Shown here: positions 45,703-53,332 of the stretch, in pieces
Position numbering within the stretch: position 1 is the first letter of the stretch
Layout of the letters: each line of letters starts with the position of its first letter
Notes under the pieces: model-generated
What the model was told of the DNA's origin: nothing
Database searches by the model: none
The model's input: only the letters and a program-made list of their open reading frames with translations
Source of the DNA: CAXQUZ01 sp942491145
GTDB lineage: Bacteria; Myxococcota_A; UBA796; UBA2385
Direction of reading: 5' to 3'
Length of the DNA stretch: 64,000 nt
Assembly: GCA_942491145.1 (NCBI GenBank)
Contig: CALOBC010000052.1
Span: forward strand, 16,429 to 80,428
Program-made: the position numbers and the translations under genes

Positions 45703-46326
45703 ATGTTCACCGGAATCGTGCAGGGAACAGCCGACGTCGTGGAGGTCACCCACCTCGACGCGTTCTGTCGCCTGGGGCTGCGCCTGCCGGAAGGGGCCGA
45801 CAATGGCCTGCAGGTGGGCGCTTCCATCGCGGTGGACGGCGTGTGTTTGACCATCGTGCGCTTCGAGGGACGGCAGGTCTGGTTCGACGTGATCGACGAG
45901 ACCCTGCGCCTGACCACCCTTGGGGACCGGGCCGCGGGCGACACCGTCAACATCGAGCGGGCCGCTTGCTTCGGCGATGAGATCGGCGGTCACAACCTGT
46001 CCGGCCACATCACCGGTGCCGGTGTGGTGGTCCGCCGGGAAGACTCGGCCCACAACTGCGCGCTGTGGATTGAGCTGCCGGTCGCCTTGCGCAAGTATGT
46101 GCTGCACAAGGGCTATGTCGGCGTGGACGGGGCGAGCCTGACTGTGGGCGAGGTCGACGAGGCCAAGGGCACTTTCTCCATCCACCTCATCCCCGAGACG
46201 CTGCGGCTGACGGGCCTCGACAGCAAGGGCCCCGGTGCCCGCGTCAACATCGAGGTGGACGCGATGACCCAGGCTGTCGTGGACACGGTCGCGCGGGTGC
46301 TCGCGGCCCGGGGGACGGTCGGTTGA
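45703..46326 (+). CDS. ribE: Riboflavin synthase alpha chain
   Basis: A 207-residue riboflavin synthase, which dismutates two 6,7-dimethyl-8-ribityllumazine molecules into riboflavin. Two lumazine-binding repeats are evident: MFTGIVQGTADV to VNIERAA, with GASIAVDGVCLTIV; and GHNLSGHITGAGVV to VNIEVDA, with VGVDGASLTVGEVD. The N-terminal MFTGIV and the Ser/Thr-Gly-His elements needed for catalysis are present. No FMN riboswitch precedes it because glyS ends only 25 bases upstream. It is followed with overlap by an ABC importer, suggesting a link to flavin or another cofactor supply. Confidence 0.95.
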   Translation: MFTGIVQGTADVVEVTHLDAFCRLGLRLPEGADNGLQVGASIAVDGVCLTIVRFEGRQVWFDVIDETLRLTTLGDRAAGDTVNIERAACFGDEIGGHNLSGHITGAGVVVRREDSAHNCALWIELPVALRKYVLHKGYVGVDGASLTVGEVDEAKGTFSIHLIPETLRLTGLDSKGPGARVNIEVDAMTQAVVDTVARVLAARGTVG

Positions 46327-47297
46327 GGCTGGGCCTGCTGGCGCTGCTGGTGGGGTGTTCGGGCGGGCCGGTCCCGACGGACGATGGCCTGCAGCCCATT
46401 CGCATTGGCTGGCAACAGACCTGGGCCACCCAGGGCCAGCTCGCGGTCATCCTGATGAAGACCGACATTCTCGAGAAGCATGGCCTCAAGGGCGACTTCA
46501 AGGGGTTCAGCTACGGCGGCCCCCTCAATGAGGCTGCACTGGCCGGTGCGGTGGACGTGCTGTTCACGGCGGACCAGCCGGCGATTGCCCTCGGCTCCCG
46601 GGCGCCGGACTGGGGCATCATCGGCCGTCTGATGCAGAACCGGGTGGGCACGGTGGTCCCCCCGGACTCGCCGGTCCAGTCGGCCGGGGATCTGCGCGAC
46701 AAGACCGTGGTGGTGCCCTTTGGCGCCGCTGCCCACCGGGCGACCATCGGTGTTCTGGAGGCCTCGGGCTTGCGGGCCGGCGAGTCGGTCCAGGTCCAGA
46801 ACCTGGGCATCCAGGAGATCGTGGCCCTCGTCGGCGCCGGTGCTGTCGGCGGTCGCTGGGGCTCGGTGGATGCTGCGGGCGCCTGGGACCCGGCCCTCGC
46901 GGACCTCCAGACCTCTGGCAAGGTGCGGCCCATCGAGATTCAGAGCATCACCAGCGTGGTGGTGATGGACGACGACTTCTCCAAGGCCCATCCGGGCGTG
47001 GACGGCCGCTTCATGGCCGCGCTGGGCGAGGCCTACGCCGTGTATCGCCACGATCCCGCCCAAGCCGATGCCTGGTTTGTGGCCGAGAGTGCGCTCCAGT
47101 TTGACCGGGCGGTGCTCACGCTCGCGGCCTCGGTGGAGCCCAATTTGGATGGGGCTGGACCGGCCCGGATGACCCTCGACAATGCTGAGCTGGAGGGTAT
47201 TCAGAAGGCTGCCTACTTCATGGCAGGGGCCGGGCTCTTGCGGGAAGCGGTCGACACGAAGGCGCTGCTGCGACCCACCGCCACGTCCGGCAGGTGA
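46323..47297 (+). CDS. ABC transporter substrate-binding lipoprotein, NMT1/SsuA-like
   Basis: A 324-residue solute-binding lipoprotein. TTG 46323 overlaps the ribE stop. The signal segment LGLLALLVGC gives Cys12. The fold is NMT1/THI5/SsuA-like: IRIGWQQTWATQGQLAVILM, KHGLKGDFKGFSYGGPLNEA, AGAVDVLFTADQPAIALG, and RDKTVVVPFGAAAHRATIGV with GAWDPALADL. Members bind pyrimidine precursors, sulfonates, nitrate or riboflavin. Its place straight after ribE raises the possibility of riboflavin or a precursor, by analogy with predicted RibXY systems; this is inference. Permease and ATPase follow. Confidence 0.85.
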   Translation: MRLGLLALLVGCSGGPVPTDDGLQPIRIGWQQTWATQGQLAVILMKTDILEKHGLKGDFKGFSYGGPLNEAALAGAVDVLFTADQPAIALGSRAPDWGIIGRLMQNRVGTVVPPDSPVQSAGDLRDKTVVVPFGAAAHRATIGVLEASGLRAGESVQVQNLGIQEIVALVGAGAVGGRWGSVDAAGAWDPALADLQTSGKVRPIEIQSITSVVVMDDDFSKAHPGVDGRFMAALGEAYAVYRHDPAQADAWFVAESALQFDRAVLTLAASVEPNLDGAGPARMTLDNAELEGIQKAAYFMAGAGLLREAVDTKALLRPTATSGR

Positions 47298-48034
47298 TGG
47301 CCCGCTCTCGCTCCGTCGCGGTCGCCACGGTGCTCTCGGCGGTGCTGCTGTGGGGGGCGCTGTCCTGGTGGCGGGCGTCGCCGTCGCTGCCCGGTCCGTC
47401 GGATGTGGTGGTCGAGCTGGGGGTCCAGCTTCGCTCGGGTGACCTGTTGGTCGACATCCTCGCGAGTGTGCGGCGGGTGCTGGTCGGCTACGCCCTCGCG
47501 GCATCGGCGGGCCTGGCCCTCGGCGCGGTGGCGAGCCTCGGGGGCCAGTGGACCGCAGGGCTGCGCATGTTGGCGGACCTGCTGCGGCCGATTCCGCCCA
47601 TCGCGTGGGTGCCCCTGGCCATCCTCTGGTTTGGCCTCGGCGACCCCAGCGCCCACTTCATCGTGTTCATCGGGGCCTTCTTCCCGGTCTTTGTCCAGAC
47701 GTGCTGGGCGCTGGACCGCTGCCCTGCGGACCTGCTGGAGCTCTCGGCGAGCTTGGGGGCCAGCAAGTGGCTCACCCTGCGCCGCGTCCGCATTCCCGCT
47801 GCCGCACCGGGCATCGCTGCGGGCTTGCGCACAGGACTGGGCCTCGCCTGGACCAGCGTCATCGCCGCCGAGCTGGTGGGCGCCCAGAGTGGCCTCGGCT
47901 ACCGGATCCAGACCCTGCGCATCATGCTGCGCACCGACGGAGTGTTGGTGGGCATGGTGGTGATTGGGCTGCTGGGCTTGCTCATGGACCGCGCGGCACG
48001 GCGCTTGGAGCGACGATGGATCCACTGGACCTGA
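47297..48034 (+). CDS. ABC transporter permease, SsuC/TauC-like
   Basis: A 245-residue inner-membrane permease with about six helices. The ABC EAA loop reads LELSASLGASKWLTLRRVRI followed by PAAAPGIAAGLRTGLG, where the conserved Gly lies, and contacts the ATPase. PIPPIAWVPLAILWFGLGD is the usual central signature of SsuC/TauC/NrtB permeases. ATG 47297 overlaps the upstream stop (TGATG); GTG 47294 is an alternative. The ATPase gene starts 19 bases before this gene ends, so the three transporter genes are tightly coupled. Confidence 0.92.
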   Translation: MARSRSVAVATVLSAVLLWGALSWWRASPSLPGPSDVVVELGVQLRSGDLLVDILASVRRVLVGYALAASAGLALGAVASLGGQWTAGLRMLADLLRPIPPIAWVPLAILWFGLGDPSAHFIVFIGAFFPVFVQTCWALDRCPADLLELSASLGASKWLTLRRVRIPAAAPGIAAGLRTGLGLAWTSVIAAELVGAQSGLGYRIQTLRIMLRTDGVLVGMVVIGLLGLLMDRAARRLERRWIHWT

Positions 48035-48753
48035 GCCCGGTGCTGCGTGTGTCGGGGCTGAGCCACCGCTACCCGGGCCGAGACGTCGACACCGTGCACG
48101 ATGTCAGCGTGTCCCTCGACCGGGGAGCCGTGCTGGCCGTGCTCGGGCCGTCTGGGTGTGGCAAGTCGACGCTGCTGCGCTTGTTGGCAGGGCTGCTCCA
48201 GCCAAGCACTGGCACCGTGAACGTCCAGGGTGGCGTGGCGATGGTCTTTCAGGACCCGCGCTTGCTGCCGTGGATGAGCGTTGCGGGCAACCTCGACTTT
48301 GCGCTGGAGGCGGCTGGTGTGTCGGGGTCTGAGCGGCGAGACCGGTGGGCGCCCTTGCTCACTGCGTCAGGGCTTGAAGGCACGGAAACACTGATGCCGT
48401 CGTCACTCTCGGGGGGTATGGCCCAGCGGGTCGGGGTGGTGCGAGCCCTCGCCTTGCAGCCCGCGCTGCTGCTGTTGGACGAGCCCTTTGGTGCCGTCGA
48501 TCCCCTGCTCCGGGAAGAGCTTCAGGAGATGCTGGGGGCGCTGCTTGTCGAGCGGGGCAGCGCGGCCATGCTCGTCACCCACGATGTGCAGGAAGCGGCC
48601 GTGCTCGCGGACTCGGTCATGGTCTTGGGCGGCAGACCCGCGGGCGTGCGGGCGATCCACACCATCGCCGAGGCTCGGCCCCGTCCCGCCAGCTTTCCCT
48701 GGTCCGAGGCCGGCGCCGCGTGTGTGCGCAAGCTGCGGGCTTCCCTGCGCTGA
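48016..48753 (+). CDS. ABC transporter ATP-binding protein
   Basis: A 245-residue ATPase. Walker A is GPSGCGKST (about residues 44-52), the Q-loop is VAMVFQDPRLLPWM, the signature is SSLSGGMAQRVGVVRAL, Walker B is LLLLDEPFGAVD, and the switch His lies in LVTHDVQEAAVLAD. It belongs with the SsuB/TauB/NrtD group and powers the preceding permease. ATG 48016 has TTGGAG about five bases upstream and overlaps the permease by 19 bases. The gene converges with the oxidoreductase gene, with only 12 bases between stops. Confidence 0.93.
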   Translation: MDPLDLSPVLRVSGLSHRYPGRDVDTVHDVSVSLDRGAVLAVLGPSGCGKSTLLRLLAGLLQPSTGTVNVQGGVAMVFQDPRLLPWMSVAGNLDFALEAAGVSGSERRDRWAPLLTASGLEGTETLMPSSLSGGMAQRVGVVRALALQPALLLLDEPFGAVDPLLREELQEMLGALLVERGSAAMLVTHDVQEAAVLADSVMVLGGRPAGVRAIHTIAEARPRPASFPWSEAGAACVRKLRASLR

Positions 48754-48765
48754 GGGACCCGCTGG

Positions 48766-50409
48766 TCAGCCCTCCTTGGCCAGCTCCTGCACCACCTTGC
48801 GTCCACAGACTCGTCCCGAGCCCATCGCACCCACGATGCCGTGGCCCGACCGTGTGCTGGCGCCGGCCAAGAACAAGCCAGGGATGGGCCCTCGGGCGCC
48901 CGGTCGCTTGTCCATGAACTGCTCGGGTGTTGCGGCCAAGCCGTAGCCCGTGCCATCCGCCGCCCGGGTGTACCGCGTGTGGGTCACGGGGCTGGCGGAC
49001 TCGCGGAACGTGATGTCGCTGGCGATGCCGGGAAACATCTTGTCGAGGCGGGCGACCAGGGCGTCTTCCACGAGCTGCTTGCGGGAGAGGTACTCGGGGT
49101 TGCGGCGATAGCGCAGGCTCTGGATGTCGCCGGGCTCTACGCCCCAGTGGTGAGCGGCGCCGGGCACCAGGGTCATCACCTCGAGGGTCTGCTCGCCTTC
49201 GGGCGCGTGGCCGTGGGTGTCGGGGTCCTTGAGGGAGCCGCTCGTGATGTACGCACAGCCGGGCGTGAGCGTGCCCGCCGCGACGTCGCGGTACATGCCC
49301 TCGATGTCGTTGCTGTCGAAGCACCACAGGTTGCGCGCCCCCAGGCCCCGCTCGGTCAGGTCCCCCTTCACGGCGAGGCACGTCAAGAAGATGGCCCCCG
49401 CCATCTCGAACTTCTCGGTGCGTGCGGTCCACTCCGCGGGCACTGCCTCTTTGGGCAGCAGCTCGCCGAAGGTGACGTTGAGGTCGGCGTTGCTGACGAC
49501 CGACCGGGCTCGGACCTCTTGGGGATCCTGGCGCTGGGCGGCCACACGAACGCCCACTGCGCGGCCATTCTCGACAAGGATGCGGTCGATGGGACGGCGC
49601 AAGTGGACCGTGCCGCCCTGGGCTTCGATGTAGGCCGAGAGCTTGTCGGCGATGATCTGGCCACCGCCCTTGGGGTAATACGCACCGCGGAAGTAGTGGT
49701 TGGCCAAGCCGCAGTGCAGCATCGCGCTGGCCCGGCTGGGGGGAACGCCGTAGTCGCCGGTCTGGGCCAGCATCACGGCCTTCAGCGTCGGGTTGTCCGT
49801 GCAGCCGTCCAGGAACTCGCCGATGGTGGCGTTCTGGTTGAAGGGCAACATCCGGCCATGGCGGGCCACCGTCCAGAGCATGCCCAGGGCCCCGGGCTTC
49901 TGCTCGCTGTAGCGCTTGTCGGTCATCCACTGGGCCATGTGGTCGACCTCGGCAAGCAACCGGATGTAGCGGTCGATGCCCCGGGCTTCTCTGGGGAAGT
50001 GCTCGACCAAGCGGTCCCGGTAGCGCCCGCGGTTGGCCGGGATGGCGAAGCGCAGCTCGGGCAGCACCACGGTGTCGAAGCCGTCCTGGTCCATCGGCAG
50101 CCACTCGATGTCGATGCCGAGCTCATGGAGCATGCGGGGAATCTCACCATTCGGGCCGCAGTCGCCCACATAGTGCAGGCCGATGTCGAACCGGTAGCTG
50201 CCGTGGCGCGTGTGTCGCGCAAACATCGTCGCGCAGCCGCCTGCGACGTAGTGCCCGTCGAACACGGCGACCTTGTGGCCGGCCTTGCTCAGGTGGGCGC
50301 CGGTCATCAGCCCGCCGAGGCCCGCGCCGACGATGGCCACGTCCACGGTCTCGGGCACCGGAGTCTTTACGCGGGCTTTGGTGGCGGCGACGGGGTCTGT
50401 GAGCTGCAT
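48766..50409 (-). CDS. FAD-dependent oxidoreductase, carotenoid desaturase/isomerase-like
   Basis: A 547-residue flavoprotein of the phytoene desaturase / CrtISO / retinol-saturase group. The FAD-binding motif DVAIVGAGLGGLMTGAHLSK is at about 23-42, followed by KVAVFDGHYVAGGCATMF. Mid-protein YYPKGGGQIIADKLSAYIEA matches the family's substrate-domain return. The C-terminal GLFLAGASTRSGHGIVGAMG is the closing FAD motif. Such enzymes desaturate, isomerise or saturate polyenes at the membrane. No other carotenoid gene is nearby, so the substrate is open. ATG 50409 has AGAGG six bases upstream. The 251-base divergent gap ahead contains an AT-richer patch (50506-50532), likely its promoter region. 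Confidence 0.88.
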   Translation of the reverse strand: MQLTDPVAATKARVKTPVPETVDVAIVGAGLGGLMTGAHLSKAGHKVAVFDGHYVAGGCATMFARHTRHGSYRFDIGLHYVGDCGPNGEIPRMLHELGIDIEWLPMDQDGFDTVVLPELRFAIPANRGRYRDRLVEHFPREARGIDRYIRLLAEVDHMAQWMTDKRYSEQKPGALGMLWTVARHGRMLPFNQNATIGEFLDGCTDNPTLKAVMLAQTGDYGVPPSRASAMLHCGLANHYFRGAYYPKGGGQIIADKLSAYIEAQGGTVHLRRPIDRILVENGRAVGVRVAAQRQDPQEVRARSVVSNADLNVTFGELLPKEAVPAEWTARTEKFEMAGAIFLTCLAVKGDLTERGLGARNLWCFDSNDIEGMYRDVAAGTLTPGCAYITSGSLKDPDTHGHAPEGEQTLEVMTLVPGAAHHWGVEPGDIQSLRYRRNPEYLSRKQLVEDALVARLDKMFPGIASDITFRESASPVTHTRYTRAADGTGYGLAATPEQFMDKRPGARGPIPGLFLAGASTRSGHGIVGAMGSGRVCGRKVVQELAKEG

Positions 50410-50660
50410 GGGATGCCTCTGGCTACCGGGTTCGTGCTCCCTATCCGGGATCCTGGGATCGGGCGTCCTGCGGAGCGCCGCGGTCGGTCGAAGCTTTGGG
50501 AACGACGCATAAGTTGTAATCCATAGTTGACGAACGGATGACGGGACTTCGACAGGTCGTCGGACACTCGGCACCCCGGGTGTGTCGAGAACATGTCCAG
50601 TGACGGCATCACAGTGATGGCACTCGGTGTGCATGGACATGGACGCACCCTGGAGGTTCC

Positions 50661-52556
50661 ATGTCCCGCACCCTCATCCTCGCTGCTGCTGCTCCCCTGT
50701 TCTGTCTGGCCTGTGCGGCCCCTGGGGGCCCCGACCCGCGTGCGGCACCGGCCGGCCCAGACCTGGGCGAGACCTTGCCCGCGCTGGGTCCCAGCCTCAG
50801 CGCGGGTCCCCACCTGGACCGGCCACCCGCCCCGCTCCACTGCGCCATCCTTGTGGCCGACGACGGAGGGTCGGTGCAAGCGGCCGTGGACCGTGCTCGC
50901 CCGGGGGACACCATCTGCATCGGACCGGGCCGCCACGCCGCACACCTCGTGCTGCCCGCCCACGAGCTCACACTTGTGGGCACGGCAGGCGCCGCGTCGA
51001 CGGTGCTGGATGGGGGAGGGCGGGGCCGGGTGGTCGATGCTTCGACGCCAGGGGACCGGACGGCGCTGACGCTGCGGGGGCTGACCTTGAAGGGGGGGCG
51101 TGCGCCCGAGGGGGCGGCGCTCTGGTCGGTGGGCCGCAAGCTGATCCTCGACGATGTTGTGGTCCAAGGCAACGGGGCGAGCAGCACCGGTGCGGTCGGT
51201 GCGGTGGTGGTCTTGGTCGACGGGACGACGTTGGCATCGGGGCTTCGAGTGATGCACAACCACACCGTGGGGGCGGGTGCCCGGGGGGCCGGCATCGCCG
51301 TCTTCGGTGGCGCGCTGACCCTCCAGAACAGTGAGGTGGTGGGCAACACGGCAACGGCACACCGCGGGTCGGTCCAGGGGGTGGGCATCGTTGTGGAGGG
51401 CGCACGCCTGGAGCTGGCCGCCGTCGACATCAGCGCGAACGGGGGAGAGGCGTCCGAGCGGGTGGAGGGCGTCGGTGTGAGCATCCACAATGGCGAGCTG
51501 GTGGGCAAAGACGTCACCGTGCAGCACCAGTGGGCCGAGGGCGCAGACGTGCAAGGCGTGGGCTGGGCGGTGGTGGACACGGCGTTCTCCCTCGATCAGA
51601 TCGACTCGCTCGACAACGTCGGGTCTGCGGTGGACTCCGCCGTGGGGGGAGGCGCCATTGTGGACGGTGCGCTGGGATCCTGGCGGCGGTCCTCGTTTGA
51701 CGACAATGCGCTGGTGTCAGGGGGTTTCGCCGACGGGAGTGGGATGGCCATCGTGGGGGGCTCTGGCCCGGACTCCGCATTCGCGGGCAGCGGCCTGGCG
51801 TTCTACCGCAACCAGCTGGATGGAACGGAGGCTGCCGGTGCGCCCGTGTCTGTGGTCGGCGACGTCGATCTCCAAGATGTGCGCATCATCGAGAACATCA
51901 GCACCTCGGCCTCGGAGGTGCAGGCCGGGGGCCTCTGGGCGCTGGGCCGTGCGTCGGGATGGCGCGGCATCGACATCCGGGGGAACTCGGTGGACGCACC
52001 GCGGGCGCAGGTCTACGCCGGCGGGCTCAACCTCGTGGTCGCCGGGGACGACACGCTGGCCAATGTCGTGGTCGCCGGCAATCGGGTGGTCTGCGGAGCT
52101 GCCCTGGGCGCAGGCATTGCCCTGCTCGGCAACCAGCTCGCGGTCGATCACCTCACCGTCCACGGCAACACAGTGGACTGCGAGAATGCTGAGTCCATCG
52201 CAATTTCGGTGTGGTCTCAGTCCCTGGACATGACCCACCTCGACGTGAGCGACAACCACAGCTTTCAAGGGGCGCCCCACCTAGTGGACCTGGGCGCCGA
52301 CACCTTGGGCATCCGGTGGTCCAACGTCCACGGCAACTCCGAAGACATCGAGCGCGAGCCGGCGTTCAAGCGGGGACTGGGCAACACCGAGGCGGACCCC
52401 ACCTATGCGAGCGCGGCAGGGGACCGGGCGGCGGACTGGGACCTGCACCCGGGCCCAGGGTCGGCCCTCATTGATGCCGGAGATCCTGATCAACATGATG
52501 TGGACGGGTCCCGAGCCGACATCGGCGCCTATGGTGGGGAGCGGTGGGCTTGGTAG
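50661..52556 (+). CDS. Lipoprotein with parallel beta-helix (pectate-lyase-like) fold
   Basis: A 631-residue predicted lipoprotein: ILAAAAPLFCLAC gives a lipobox with Cys18. After a Pro/Gly-rich spacer to about residue 60, the entry SVQAAVDRARPGDTICIGPG resembles the N-terminus of right-handed beta-helix proteins, and imperfect repeats of about 20-25 residues follow (ALTLRGLTLKGG, GAGIAVFGGALTLQNSEVVG, GIVVEGARLELAAVDISANG). The end (GPGSALIDAGDPDQHDVDGS, IGAYGG) is the usual closing motif of surface beta-helix proteins. No catalytic residues are recognisable; carbohydrate or surface binding is inferred. Translation has CTGGAGG upstream. It converges with the methyltransferase gene. Confidence 0.85.
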   Translation: MSRTLILAAAAPLFCLACAAPGGPDPRAAPAGPDLGETLPALGPSLSAGPHLDRPPAPLHCAILVADDGGSVQAAVDRARPGDTICIGPGRHAAHLVLPAHELTLVGTAGAASTVLDGGGRGRVVDASTPGDRTALTLRGLTLKGGRAPEGAALWSVGRKLILDDVVVQGNGASSTGAVGAVVVLVDGTTLASGLRVMHNHTVGAGARGAGIAVFGGALTLQNSEVVGNTATAHRGSVQGVGIVVEGARLELAAVDISANGGEASERVEGVGVSIHNGELVGKDVTVQHQWAEGADVQGVGWAVVDTAFSLDQIDSLDNVGSAVDSAVGGGAIVDGALGSWRRSSFDDNALVSGGFADGSGMAIVGGSGPDSAFAGSGLAFYRNQLDGTEAAGAPVSVVGDVDLQDVRIIENISTSASEVQAGGLWALGRASGWRGIDIRGNSVDAPRAQVYAGGLNLVVAGDDTLANVVVAGNRVVCGAALGAGIALLGNQLAVDHLTVHGNTVDCENAESIAISVWSQSLDMTHLDVSDNHSFQGAPHLVDLGADTLGIRWSNVHGNSEDIEREPAFKRGLGNTEADPTYASAAGDRAADWDLHPGPGSALIDAGDPDQHDVDGSRADIGAYGGERWAW

Positions 52557-52570
52557 CGCCCGCTCGCCCC

Positions 52571-53323
52571 TCAGCCCTTGCCGACCGCGATGCCGAACAG
52601 CATGTGGTCGACAATGCGCCCGTTGTCGGCAATCTCTACGGCATGGTGCGAGCGGAAGCCCGCCGAGCCCGTGCGGTAGATGGTGCGGATGCCCTCGCGG
52701 CGGTCTTCACCAATCGCCTTGTTGTCCGACCACACATCCACGTCCTCGACGCTGATGTAGTCGTGAACCACCACGTCCTTTCCGCCGGCTTGCTCAAACA
52801 AGCGCTGGAGGTCTTCGCGCATGTAGAAGTTTTTGCGGGCGGGGTTCCGCAGGCGCAACACCTCGAAGTACTCCGCCTTGTCGGCTTCATCATACGCGCA
52901 GAGGTTGATGACACACACACGACCGCCGGGGCGCACGACGCGGAACATCTCGCGGATGGCGGCGGCATCGTCCATGAACTGGGTGCCCTGGCGGCAGGTC
53001 ACGATGTCGAAGCTGTTGTCGGGGAAGGGCAAGGCCTCGCCCGGACCCTCCACGAAGCGGTCCAGGTGGGGGGCCGCTTGGGCGTACATGGCCGGGGTGA
53101 TGTCAATGCCCACAATCTCGGCGACCCGGCCCTTGAAGACCCGGCTGACGAGACCCGTGCCACAGGCCACATCGAGCACCCGCGACGAGGCGTCCGCCCC
53201 CGACAGCTCGAAGACCCGCGCGCCGAGGGCATCATCGGTGCACCATGCGCTCGAAGCGTCGTAGTGGTCCGCCCGAGCGGTGAAGTGCTCAACCACGACA
53301 GAATTGTATTCGTTGGTAGACAC
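52571..53323 (-). CDS. SAM-dependent methyltransferase paralogous to the fused one
   Basis: A 250-residue class I methyltransferase of the UbiE/Methyltransf_11 type. Motif I is VLDVACGTGLVSRVF, then VGIDITPAMYAQAAP, ALPFPDNSFDIVTCRQG and MFRVVRPGGRVCVINL. The C-terminal part contains VEDVDVWSDNK and IRTIYRTGSAGFRSHHAVEI, which correspond to EDIDVW and the IRDLYYN/RRIHPFEI elements in the methyltransferase half of the upstream GyrB fusion, so the two are paralogues. There is no DPPY-type motif, arguing against DNA-base methylation. GTG 53323 begins nine bases after the fusion's stop, with GAGG overlapping it. The substrate is unknown. Confidence 0.88.
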   Translation of the reverse strand: MSTNEYNSVVVEHFTARADHYDASSAWCTDDALGARVFELSGADASSRVLDVACGTGLVSRVFKGRVAEIVGIDITPAMYAQAAPHLDRFVEGPGEALPFPDNSFDIVTCRQGTQFMDDAAAIREMFRVVRPGGRVCVINLCAYDEADKAEYFEVLRLRNPARKNFYMREDLQRLFEQAGGKDVVVHDYISVEDVDVWSDNKAIGEDRREGIRTIYRTGSAGFRSHHAVEIADNGRIVDHMLFGIAVGKG

Positions 53324-53332
53324 GGCTTGGCC

